Positions 13,182 to 20,111 of a stretch of DNA of 32,246 nt are shown one piece after another. The notes under the pieces were generated by a model. It saw only the letters and a program-made list of their open reading frames with translations, did not search any database and was not told where the DNA came from. How positions within the stretch are numbered: position 1 is the stretch's first letter; each line of letters opens with the position of its first letter. The stretch covers positions 1-32,246 of the forward strand of contig NZ_AFRW01000091.1 of NCBI RefSeq assembly GCF_000220985.1. The letters run 5' to 3'. A program made the translations under genes and the position numbers. Source of the stretch: Nesterenkonia sp. F. GTDB lineage: Bacteria > Actinomycetota > Actinomycetes > Actinomycetales > Micrococcaceae.

Positions 13182-13235
13182 CTGAGGTTTCGCAGGATCA
13201 TCGTGATAGAGCACGGGGATCCTGCGAGAACTCGG
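13182..13235. terminator. Second extended hairpin between the convergent helicase and LysR genes
   Basis: TCGCAGGATC (13190-13199) pairs with GATCCTGCGA (13218-13227), and an outer CTGAG/CTCGG stem (13182-13186 with 13231-13235, one G-T pair) extends it across a short internal loop. It probably serves the LysR-type gene arriving from the other side. Confidence 0.5.
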
Positions 13236-13296
13236 GGACACCAGGAGCTCCACGACAGGCCCGCGACAGGCCCGCGACCGTCGAACCCGCCGCACC

Positions 13297-14178
13297 TCAG
13301 GCCATGCGCGCCGCGGCGCGCCGCACCGTCTCGGTGAGTCGGTCCAGCGCCGGAGTGCCGGTGGTCCAGCGCTGCCAGTGCAGATGCGCCTCGGTCGGTC
13401 CGATCTCCTCGACGAGCACCAGATCCGGATGCTCGCCCTCCATCACGCCGGCCGGCATCATCCCCTCGGGGATCATCCCCCAGCCCAGCCCGTGGGCGAC
13501 GGCGGCGTTGTAGGCCTCCACCGAGGGGATCAGATGCGTCACCCGCGGGGAGACGCCGAGACGCCGCAGTCCGCTGCGCTGCAGCGAGTCGCGGATGCTG
13601 TAGTCCACCTGCGGCACGCGCGCCCAGTCGACGACGCCGTCGCCGCCGCGGTGCCGATCCAGCAGCTCCGCGCTGGCCACCGGCCAGTAGCGCATGGTCC
13701 CCAGCACCGTCGCCCGACAGCCGGAGACCGGGGTCGGCGTCTCGGTCACCGCCGCGGAGACGGTGCCCCCGCGCAGCAGCTCATGGGTGTGCTCCTGATC
13801 CTCGGCGTGCAGGTGCAGCTCGACGTCGTCCCAGGTCGCCGCCTCCTGCAGCACCCGCTGGAACCAGGTGTAGAGCGAGTCGGCGTTGACCGCCGCCGAC
13901 AGCGTGATGACCTCGTCGCCGGCGTCGCGGAAGCCCAGACTGCGTCGGGCCTCGTCCTCCAGCAGCGTCATCTGACGCGCGGTGCGCAGCAGTGCGGCTC
14001 CGGCCTCGGTGGGACGCACCGGCACTGTGCGGGTGAGCAGCACCTGCCCGACCTCCTTCTCCAGGGCCTTGACCCGCTGGGAGAACGCCGAGCCGGAGAT
14101 CCCCAGCAGCGCTGAGGCGGCCTCGAAGGTGCCCTCGTCGACGGCGGTGACGAAGGCTCGCAGATGGTCGGTGTTCAT
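13297..14178 (-). CDS. lysG: LysR-family regulator, LysG/ArgP type
   Basis: This 293-residue DNA-binding activator has an N-terminal winged helix-turn-helix (residues 1-60: HLRAFVTAVDEGTFEAASALLGIS-type sequence, then FSQRVKALEKEVGQVLLTR) and a C-terminal effector domain. The motifs SAFSQRVKALE and GWGMIPEGM resemble ArgP/LysG, which activate basic-amino-acid exporters in response to lysine or arginine. The divergent neighbour is a LysE exporter, the classic lysG-lysE arrangement of Corynebacterium. The ATG at 14178 is preceded by a GAGGGGGG ribosome site. A palindrome lies in the shared promoter region. The gene symbol is by homology and context. Confidence 0.9.
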   Translation of the reverse strand: MNTDHLRAFVTAVDEGTFEAASALLGISGSAFSQRVKALEKEVGQVLLTRTVPVRPTEAGAALLRTARQMTLLEDEARRSLGFRDAGDEVITLSAAVNADSLYTWFQRVLQEAATWDDVELHLHAEDQEHTHELLRGGTVSAAVTETPTPVSGCRATVLGTMRYWPVASAELLDRHRGGDGVVDWARVPQVDYSIRDSLQRSGLRRLGVSPRVTHLIPSVEAYNAAVAHGLGWGMIPEGMMPAGVMEGEHPDLVLVEEIGPTEAHLHWQRWTTGTPALDRLTETVRRAAARMA

Positions 14179-14248
14179 GCTCGCCCCCCTCGATCGCGCG
14201 GTCCGCCCCGGGGGCTCGTCACCGGAGCGGCTCGCCGTCATCCTATCT

Positions 14249-14261
14249 GAAGCGATGCTTC
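14249..14261. promoter_or_regulatory. Palindromic LysG operator candidate GAAGC-GAT-GCTTC
   Basis: A perfect 5-bp inverted repeat with 3-bp centre lies in the 140-bp region between the divergent regulator and exporter genes. On the minus strand TTCACT and GATAGG, 18 bp apart, flank it as a possible lysG promoter, so binding there could give autorepression while activating lysE on the other side. Confidence 0.5.
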
Positions 14262-14318
14262 GGACAGTGAAGAATCATGCGCTGGTGCGGATGCACTCGG
14301 CTGAGGAGGATGGAGTCC

Positions 14319-15104
14319 ATGACGACCCTGCTGACCGGATTCTTCACCTGCCTGGCCCTGATCATGGCGATCGGCGCGCAGAGTGCCTGGCTGCTGCGCC
14401 AGGGCCTGCGCCGCGACCGCGTGGGCACGGCGGTGCTCGTCTGCCTCATCGGCGACCTGATCCTCATCGGACTGGGCACCCTCGGTGTGGGCACCGTCCT
14501 GGACCACACGCCGTGGCTGATGGAGATCGTCCGCTGGCTCGGCGTGACCTACCTGGTGTGGTTCGCCGTGCGCTCCTTCGCCTCCGCCCGCACCGCCGAC
14601 CAGGGACTGACTGTCGAGGAACCGGAGGCGGGCGCGTCGGAGGCCGGCCGGTCCCGGACCGACGGCGAGCGCGGCACGGACCGCGAGCCCGCCGTCGTCG
14701 CCGGATCCGCCGATCCGGACGCGACGCCGGGCACCACCACGACACAGACCCGGACGGTGCGACTGACCTCGCCGTCCTCCGACGAATCCGGGAAGGCCCC
14801 GGCGCGTTCCCTCTCTCCGGTCCTCTCGGTGGTCGCCGCCGGCCTGATGGTCAGCCTGCTCAACCCGCACGCCTGGGTCGACACCATGGTGGTCATCGGG
14901 TCGATGGCCACCAGCTTCGGCTCCGAGAAGTGGATCTTCTCCGCCGGGGCGGTGCTGGGCTCGCTCTCCTGGTTCCTGCTGCTGGCCTACGGCGGCCGGG
15001 CCCTGGCTCCGGTCTTGAATCGGCCGCGCACCTGGCAGATCATCGACATCGGCGTCGGGGTCACGATGCTGGTGGTCGCCGGGCTGCTGGCCTTCGGCGG
15101 CTGA
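14319..15104 (+). CDS. lysE: LysE-family amino-acid exporter
   Basis: This 261-residue membrane protein of the LysE/RhtB superfamily exports lysine or arginine. The N-terminus TGFFTCLALIMAIGAQSAWLLRQGL and the later LLNPHAWVDTMVVIGS match the family's conserved GAQ and NPH-DT regions. There are about five to six membrane helices. Between the third and fourth helices (about 88-165) lies a hydrophilic, low-complexity insertion that makes the protein longer than typical LysE (about 200-235 residues). The ATG at 14319 has AGGAGG and GGAG upstream. It is divergent from the LysG-type regulator, with the operator candidate between them. Confidence 0.9.
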   Translation: MTTLLTGFFTCLALIMAIGAQSAWLLRQGLRRDRVGTAVLVCLIGDLILIGLGTLGVGTVLDHTPWLMEIVRWLGVTYLVWFAVRSFASARTADQGLTVEEPEAGASEAGRSRTDGERGTDREPAVVAGSADPDATPGTTTTQTRTVRLTSPSSDESGKAPARSLSPVLSVVAAGLMVSLLNPHAWVDTMVVIGSMATSFGSEKWIFSAGAVLGSLSWFLLLAYGGRALAPVLNRPRTWQIIDIGVGVTMLVVAGLLAFGG

Positions 15105-15142
15105 ACCGGGGCGTCTGACCCCGGCCGAACGCCTCTCAGCCG
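15098..15142. terminator. Convergent-gene hairpin containing both stop codons
   Basis: CGGCTGA (15098-15104) and TCAGCCG (15136-15142) are perfect complements and include both stop codons. Inside, CCGGGG/CCCCGG (15106-15111 with 15119-15124) adds a second stem. Candidate bidirectional terminator for lysE and the FAD oxidoreductase. Confidence 0.65.
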
Positions 15143-16716
15143 TGCCGCTGCAGCGCCGCGTGCGCGGCGTGCCAGCCGTTCATCCCGTGGGCGCCGCCGC
15201 CGGGAGGCGTCGAGGACGAGCAGAGATACACACCGTCCACACCGGTGGTGTACGGCGCGCCGGCCGTCGGCCGGGCCAGGAACTGCGGCAGCGTCGGCAC
15301 TCCCCCGCTGATCGAGCCGCCGACCAGGTTCGCGTCCATGGACTGCAGATCCTGCGGGGACCAGACCTGCTCGGCCAGCACCCGAGCCCCGAAGCCCGGG
15401 GCCTGGGACTCGATCTCCGCGCGGATCGCCGCGGCCGCCCGCTCGACGCCGCGCCCGGAGAGCCCGTGCGGCACATGGGCGTACGCCCAGGCCACCGACT
15501 GACCGGCCGGGGCGCGCGTCGCATCGGCCGCGCTCGGCTGGGCCAGCAGCACATAGGGCCTGCTGGCCAGCACGCCGCGGGAGGCGGCGGCCTCGGAGCC
15601 GGCGATCTGTGCGCCCGAGCCGCCCAGATGGACGGTCGAAGCGCGGCCCAGCTCCGGATGCCTCCAGGGGATCTCGCCGTCGAGCAGCAGATCGATCTTC
15701 ACGATCCCGGGCCCGTGCGTCCAGCGGCGCAGCGCACGACGGCGCGCTGTCGGCAGCGCCAGCCCCTCCAGGTCCAGCAGCTGCCGGGTGTCGAGGTCCA
15801 GCAGCACGACGTCGACGGGCCGACCGCTGCGCTCGCGTCCGGCTGAGTCGACGCCTTCAACCCGACGCGGCCGGGGCCCGGCCGGCGCCGTCGTCGGCAC
15901 TGTCGGGGCACCGGGCAGCGAACCGACGCTGACCTCGCTGACGCCGGTGACGCGCATGTCGGTCTCCACGCGGCCGCCGTGTCCGGCGAGCTCGGCGAGC
16001 AGCGCGTCGACGATCGCCTGGGAGCCGCCGCGGGCGACCGGCCAGCCGGTGCTGTGCGCCGCCGCGCCGAAGAGCACCCCGAACGCCCCGGTCAGCGGCT
16101 GATGGAAGGGGGCCGTCGAGTGGGCGGCGAGCCCGGCGAAGAGCGCCTTCGCCCGCTCGGTGCCGAAGAGCCGCAGCACCGCCGACGCCGGCCAGGCGCC
16201 GCGGGCGCCCAGCGAGGCCATCGCCGCCAGCCGGGCGGTGCCGTGCGGGTCGTTGCTGCGCAGCTGGTCGCAGATCTCGTCCAGCGTGGAGAACGGCGGA
16301 CCGAAGGCCGAGTCGGCGATGGAGTCCCAGCGCCGCGCGGGCCCGCCCATCAGCAGCCGCCAGATGCCGGCGTCCTCGCCGAGGGCGGCGGCGGTCTGCT
16401 GCAGCGAATCGTGCAGCAGAGCGGGAGGTTCGTCGTCGAGCGCATGCGCGGCGGGGATCGGCGCATGGACCCATTCGAGGCCGTGGGAGGCCAGGTCCAG
16501 GGCGGCGAAGGCCGGCGAGGCCGCGCCGATCGGGTGGACGCTGGCGCCGAGGTCGCTGACGACGTCGTCGCTCAGCAGCCGCTGCGAGCGCATCGCTCCG
16601 CCCGGCACCGCGGCGGCCTCGTGGACGGTGACCTCCCACCCGGCGCGCGCGAGCACGCAGGCCGCGGTGAGCCCGTTGGGGCCGGAGCCGACGACGGCGA
16701 CGCTGCGCTGGGTCAT
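15136..16716 (-). CDS. FAD-dependent oxidoreductase (phytoene desaturase/PYROXD2-like)
   Basis: This 526-residue flavoprotein begins with a dinucleotide-binding fold: VAVVGSGPNGLTAACVLARA (7-26) followed by the ribose-binding Glu at about 33 and the GGAMRS motif. The C-terminus has the second FAD-contact region VYLCSSSTPPGGGAHGMNGW. The layout matches the CrtI/PYROXD2-like NAD(P)/FAD family, which includes carotene desaturases and many uncharacterised members. No carotenoid genes are nearby, so a carotenoid role is not supported. The ATG at 16716 sits 6 nt after a TAGAGT -10 box, suggesting a leaderless mRNA. Its stop pairs with that of lysE in a shared hairpin. Confidence 0.88.
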   Translation of the reverse strand: MTQRSVAVVGSGPNGLTAACVLARAGWEVTVHEAAAVPGGAMRSQRLLSDDVVSDLGASVHPIGAASPAFAALDLASHGLEWVHAPIPAAHALDDEPPALLHDSLQQTAAALGEDAGIWRLLMGGPARRWDSIADSAFGPPFSTLDEICDQLRSNDPHGTARLAAMASLGARGAWPASAVLRLFGTERAKALFAGLAAHSTAPFHQPLTGAFGVLFGAAAHSTGWPVARGGSQAIVDALLAELAGHGGRVETDMRVTGVSEVSVGSLPGAPTVPTTAPAGPRPRRVEGVDSAGRERSGRPVDVVLLDLDTRQLLDLEGLALPTARRRALRRWTHGPGIVKIDLLLDGEIPWRHPELGRASTVHLGGSGAQIAGSEAAASRGVLASRPYVLLAQPSAADATRAPAGQSVAWAYAHVPHGLSGRGVERAAAAIRAEIESQAPGFGARVLAEQVWSPQDLQSMDANLVGGSISGGVPTLPQFLARPTAGAPYTTGVDGVYLCSSSTPPGGGAHGMNGWHAAHAALQRHG

Positions 16717-16722
16717 GCCCCG

Positions 16723-16728
16723 ACTCTA
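16723..16728 (-). promoter_or_regulatory. -10 box (TAGAGT) of the leaderless FAD oxidoreductase gene
   Basis: TAGAGT on the minus strand, then 6 nt to the ATG at 16716. The -35 region (TCGTCC, 17 nt further up) is weak. Confidence 0.5.
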
Positions 16729-16784
16729 GTCGGCCTCGGCGCCGAGGACGACGGGGCCGCAGTCGGCGCCGGACGGACACGGCG

Positions 16785-16855
16785 AACGACGTCCCGATCC
16801 GAGTCATATCTCAGCGCGTGACGGGCCGAGATATGACTCGGATCGGGACATCGTT
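16785..16855 (-). terminator. Very long inverted repeat (22 bp perfect, 27 of 28 overall)
   Basis: Arms 16791-16812 and 16828-16849 are perfect complements around a 15-nt loop. After one C-A mismatch, five more pairs (AACGA/TCGTT) extend the stem to 16785 and 16855. It begins 2 bp beyond the stop of the truncated methyltransferase and lies upstream of the FAD oxidoreductase promoter. It is the longest palindrome in the window. It could be a terminator, or the footprint of an inserted palindromic element. Confidence 0.65.
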
Positions 16856-16857
16856 GC

Positions 16858-17184
16858 TCAGCGGGCCGTCGCAGCCGGCAGCGCGGCGGCGTCGCTCTGC
16901 AGGAACTCCGGCGCCTCCCACTGCGAGCGCGCCGCGGCGATCATCTCCGCCGAGACGTCGACGCCGAGCACCTCGCGGCCGCCCTCGGCCAGCAGCGCCG
17001 TCCAGTGGCCGGGTCCGCAGCCGACGTCGAGCATCGGCCCGCGGGTCGCATCCCGCCAGCGGGTGATCAGCGCGCGATCCTCGGCCGCCATCTGCTCCAG
17101 CGAGCCGAGCCGCGCGATGTACTCGGCGGCGCGGGCGTCGTAGGCGGAGGCGACGTCGTCGCCGGACTGCTCATCCGTCGGCAT
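16858..17184 (-). CDS. Truncated class I SAM-dependent methyltransferase (possible pseudogene)
   Basis: Only 108 residues are encoded. The N-terminal half of a class I methyltransferase is normal: YDARAAEYIARL, then SAM-binding motif I MLDVGCGPGHWTALLAE (51-67), the acidic end of strand 2 in VLGVDVSAEMI, and SDAAALP. The frame stops after PAATAR, exactly where motifs II-III should begin, so roughly 100 residues of a usual 200-220-residue enzyme are missing. The stop lies 2 bp from the 22-bp inverted repeat. No remnant of the lost part is visible downstream. The ATG at 17184 follows CAGACT by 6 nt (leaderless). Catalytic activity is doubtful. Confidence 0.7.
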   Translation of the reverse strand: MPTDEQSGDDVASAYDARAAEYIARLGSLEQMAAEDRALITRWRDATRGPMLDVGCGPGHWTALLAEGGREVLGVDVSAEMIAAARSQWEAPEFLQSDAAALPAATAR

Positions 17185-17190
17185 GCCCCC

Positions 17191-17196
17191 AGTCTG
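17191..17196 (-). promoter_or_regulatory. -10 box (CAGACT) of the truncated methyltransferase gene
   Basis: CAGACT on the minus strand, then GGGGGC and the ATG at 17184. The same box-to-start arrangement occurs at five other genes here. Confidence 0.5.
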
Positions 17197-17243
17197 CCCG
17201 GGCAGAGGTGCCTCCCGTTCCCGACGCTCCGCTCCGGGCCGGT

Positions 17244-18236
17244 TCACCGCCCCGCGACCGTCGAGGCGCGCACCACCAGCGACGGCGCGGCCACCTCGGT
17301 CTGGACGCCGCGTCCGGCCAGCAGCTCGCCCAGCTGGGCCATCGCCGCTCGCCCCATCGCCCCGCGCGGCTGATCGACGCTGGTCAGCCCGGGACGCAGC
17401 AGACCGGCGAGCTCGGTGTTGTCATATCCGACGACGGCGAGATCCTCCGGCGCCGCCAGCCCCCGGTCCAGCGCCTCGCCGAGCAGACCGGCTGCGATCC
17501 GGTCGTTGGAGGCGAAGACCGCCGTCGGCCCCTCCCCGGCGCCGACGGCCGCCAGCAGCCGCTCGACGCCGCGGTCGCGGGCGTCGAACTCCTGGGCGAC
17601 GACGCCGGCGGCCGCCATCTCCTCCCGCCAGGCGTCGCGGCGCGCCGAGGCGGCCGGCCGATCCGAACCGCGGAGCATCGCGATCCGCCGGTGCCCCAGC
17701 GACTGCAGATGCGCCGTCGCCAGCCGGGCGCCGGCCGCGTCGTCGTTGCGCACCTGCCCGACGCCGTCGGGGACGCCGACCGGACGGCCGACCACGACCA
17801 TCGGCGCCCGCGCGGACGCCGCGGCGAGGTCCTCCGGCGGCAGGTGCGAGGTGACGGCGATGACGCCGTCGACGCCGAGGTCCACCAGCTCGTCGAGGTG
17901 CCGATGCAGCAGCGCCCGGTCCCGTCGGCCGTGGCGCAGCAGCACGCCCAGGCCGGCCTCGGCGGCGGCGTCCTCGATCCCGTTGACGATGTCGGTGTGG
18001 TACGCATTGCGCAGGTCGGTGAGCAGCACGCCGATCAGCTGACTGCGCCCGCTGACCAGCCGCTGGGCCCAGCCGTTCTTCCGATAGCCCAGCCGCTCCG
18101 CGGCCGCGAGGACGCGGTCGCGGCTTTCGCCGCTGACGCCGGAGTCGCCGCGCAGGGCGGCCGAGACCTGAGACTTCGAGACCCCTGCGGCGCGGGCGAC
18201 GTCGATGATCGTGGGGCGGGCTGACTCCGGAGGCAT
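17244..18236 (-). CDS. LacI-family transcriptional regulator
   Basis: A complete 330-residue LacI/GalR protein. The N-terminal helix-turn-helix (TIIDVARAAGVSKSQVSAAL, 9-28) and hinge region (NGWAQRLVSGRS) are followed by a periplasmic-binding-protein-like effector domain with GHRRIAMLRG, GPTAVFASNDRIAAGLLGEA and DLAVVGYDNTELA. The ATG at 18236 has GGAGG just upstream. The gene is divergent from the HAD-ECF operon, and two copies of the palindrome GGAACGTTCC lie in front of and inside the first gene of that operon, so it is very likely the local repressor. The effector is unknown; family members usually sense sugars or nucleosides. Confidence 0.93.
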   Translation of the reverse strand: MPPESARPTIIDVARAAGVSKSQVSAALRGDSGVSGESRDRVLAAAERLGYRKNGWAQRLVSGRSQLIGVLLTDLRNAYHTDIVNGIEDAAAEAGLGVLLRHGRRDRALLHRHLDELVDLGVDGVIAVTSHLPPEDLAAASARAPMVVVGRPVGVPDGVGQVRNDDAAGARLATAHLQSLGHRRIAMLRGSDRPAASARRDAWREEMAAAGVVAQEFDARDRGVERLLAAVGAGEGPTAVFASNDRIAAGLLGEALDRGLAAPEDLAVVGYDNTELAGLLRPGLTSVDQPRGAMGRAAMAQLGELLAGRGVQTEVAAPSLVVRASTVAGR

Positions 18237-18285
18237 CACCCTCCGTTCTACCACTGCGGCGCGGGCGGCGGAGGGATCGTCGCCG

Positions 18286-18302
18286 ACGTTCCGGAACGTT
18301 CC
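18286..18302. promoter_or_regulatory. Operator O1 of the divergent LacI regulator
   Basis: It contains the 14-bp perfect palindrome ACGTTCCGGAACGT (18286-18299) and the overlapping palindrome GGAACGTTCC (18293-18302). It sits 50 bp upstream of the LacI-family start and about 60 bp upstream of the HAD gene, with TTGTCC and CCTACT (a weak promoter) between it and that gene. Confidence 0.75.
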
Positions 18303-18359
18303 AGTCGTCGTCACCTGCGGTTGTCCCGGATGCCACGTGATCGGCCTACTGTCGACGAC

Positions 18360-19997
18360 ATGACCATCGAACCCCTCCTCCGGAACGTTCCGGAAGCGCT
18401 GCTGCTGGACTTCGGCGGCGTCATCGTCGAGACCCGCAAGCACCCCGACGGTCGGGACCGACTGGCCGGACTGCTCACCGAGCGGCTCCGCCGGGCGCTG
18501 CTCCCCGCCGACGCGCGGGAGATCCGCCGCTCGTTGGACGCGGCGCTGACCGCACTGAAGCACTGGAAGCACGCCCAGAGCCGACGCCCTGCGCCGCAGG
18601 AGATGAGCCCCCGCGAGGTCGTCGCCGATTTCCTGGCCGCCGATCTGCCGACGCCGGCGCGCACGCTGCTCACCGTCGAAGCCGACGAGGTGCTGGCCGA
18701 GGTCACCTGCACCCTCTCCGCCCATGACCTGCGACCGGGCGTCGAGGAGCTGCTCGATCTCGCCGATTCCCGAGGCCTGCCCGTCGGGGTCGTGTCCAAC
18801 GCCCACTCCGGCCGCAGCCACCGGATGCTGCTCGACCAGCTCGGGCTCGCCGACCGGATCGCCGTGCAGTGCTACTCCGACGAGATCGGCCTGCGGAAGC
18901 CCCACCCGGGGCTGATCGAGCTCGCCGCCGAGGCGCTGGGCACCGCACCGGAACGCTGCTGGTACGTCGGCGACACACAGGATCGCGACGTCGTCGCCGG
19001 TCGACGCGCCGGCGCCGGCGTCGTCGTGCTCACCCGCAGCCATCACACCGACCACCCGCCCTTCGCCGTCGCCGATCAGGCCGACGCGGTGCTGGAGACC
19101 CCGGCCGAGCTCGCGACTGCGCTGCGCGAGACCCTCGACGCCGCCCCGACGACTGCGGGCCCTCCCGCGTCGAACTCCACGGGCGGCGGCGACGGCGACG
19201 CCGTCGACGAGGTCGACAGTGCGGCCACGCCGTCCCGCGGGGCCCTGCTCATCGACCACGGCGGGGTGATCTCCACCTCCGCCCCGGATCCCGAGGCGCT
19301 GGAGCAGATGCTGGGCCACCTGACCCGACTGCTCGACCACCGGGCACCTGAGCCTCCGCTCGGCCGCGCCGGGGTCCTGGAGCGGCTCACCGCCGCCCGA
19401 GCCGAGCACAAGTCCGCCAAACGACGGGACCCCCTCCAGGAGATCTCCCCGCGGACCTTCTGGCACGCCTGGTTCGGCGCCGAACTGTCGGCGCGCCGCC
19501 GCGCCCTCCTCGCCGCCGAGGCCACGGACCTGATGGCCCGCTGGGGCGCGGCCAAGTCGCGACGACTGCTGCGCCGGGGCGTGCGGGCCCTGCTGGAGGA
19601 GTGCTTCCAGGCCGGTCGACCGGTCGTGGTCGTCTCCAACACCGTCAGCGGCCGATCCGTGCGCTCCGCCTGCGCCGCCCACGGGATCGACCATCTGATC
19701 GCGGCCAGCGTCTGCTCCGACGAGGCCGGGTGGAGGAAGCCGGATTCCGCCATGGTCCGCGAGGCGCTCCAGCTCGCCGACGCCGATCCGTCGCGCAGCA
19801 TCTTCTACGGCGACAAGCCGCAGAACGACGCCGTCGCCGCCCGGGCCTGCGGCATCGGCCGCAGAGTCCTGGTCCGCGGCGGCTCCACCGAGGACGCGGC
19901 CCTCGACGCCGCCCTCGCCGAAGGACTGGCCACCGACGTGGTCGCCGAGGCCGACGAGCTGATCGCCCTCCTCGGGACGCCGGCCCGCGCCGCCTGA
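18360..19997 (+). CDS. Tandem HAD-family hydrolase (two fused HAD domains)
   Basis: 545 residues carry two complete HAD units joined by an Ala/Gly/Asp-rich linker (about 256-292). Unit 1: nucleophile D17 (LLLDFGGVIVE), S146 (VVSNAHSGRS), K180 (GLRKPHPG), D205/D210 (YVGDTQDRD). Unit 2: D299 (LLIDHGGVIST), S426 (VVSNTVSGRS), K460 (GWRKPDSA), D485/D490 (YGDKPQND). Both have Gly two residues after the nucleophile, as in YihX-like phosphatases. Cap regions also match (PQEMSPR versus LQEISPR), so the protein arose by duplication. It is likely a cytosolic phosphatase. The ATG at 18360 lacks a ribosome site and is 7 nt after TACTGT, possibly leaderless. It heads the ECF operon. Confidence 0.88.
   Translation: MTIEPLLRNVPEALLLDFGGVIVETRKHPDGRDRLAGLLTERLRRALLPADAREIRRSLDAALTALKHWKHAQSRRPAPQEMSPREVVADFLAADLPTPARTLLTVEADEVLAEVTCTLSAHDLRPGVEELLDLADSRGLPVGVVSNAHSGRSHRMLLDQLGLADRIAVQCYSDEIGLRKPHPGLIELAAEALGTAPERCWYVGDTQDRDVVAGRRAGAGVVVLTRSHHTDHPPFAVADQADAVLETPAELATALRETLDAAPTTAGPPASNSTGGGDGDAVDEVDSAATPSRGALLIDHGGVISTSAPDPEALEQMLGHLTRLLDHRAPEPPLGRAGVLERLTAARAEHKSAKRRDPLQEISPRTFWHAWFGAELSARRRALLAAEATDLMARWGAAKSRRLLRRGVRALLEECFQAGRPVVVVSNTVSGRSVRSACAAHGIDHLIAASVCSDEAGWRKPDSAMVREALQLADADPSRSIFYGDKPQNDAVAARACGIGRRVLVRGGSTEDAALDAALAEGLATDVVAEADELIALLGTPARAA
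18379..18394. promoter_or_regulatory. Operator O2 inside the start of the HAD gene
   Basis: A perfect 16-bp palindrome, TCCGGAACGTTCCGGA, covers codons 7-12 of the HAD gene. Its core GGAACGTTCC is identical to O1 and is centred 89 bp away, a spacing compatible with repression by looping. CG-centred symmetry is typical of LacI-family operators. Confidence 0.75.
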
Positions 19998-20111
19998 GGC
20001 CTGCCGGGGCGCCGCCCCACAGGACCTCGTCCGCCGCACGACCGCCCGCCCCACATGCTGTCCGTCCCGCACCGCACCGCCCGTCCCCGCGCATCTCCGG
20101 AGGAGAATCCC

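Noticed and set aside
18237-20072. Minus-strand upstream extension of the LacI-family frame across the HAD gene (942 codons in total)
   Set aside because: The extension has no recognisable domain and lies opposite conserved HAD motifs. The ATG at 18236 with its ribosome site begins a normal-length LacI protein.
19998-20111. Possible riboswitch before the ECF S component
   Set aside because: I looked for TPP-type conserved elements in the 114-bp gap and saw only a small GGGGC/GCCCC stem and a ribosome site.
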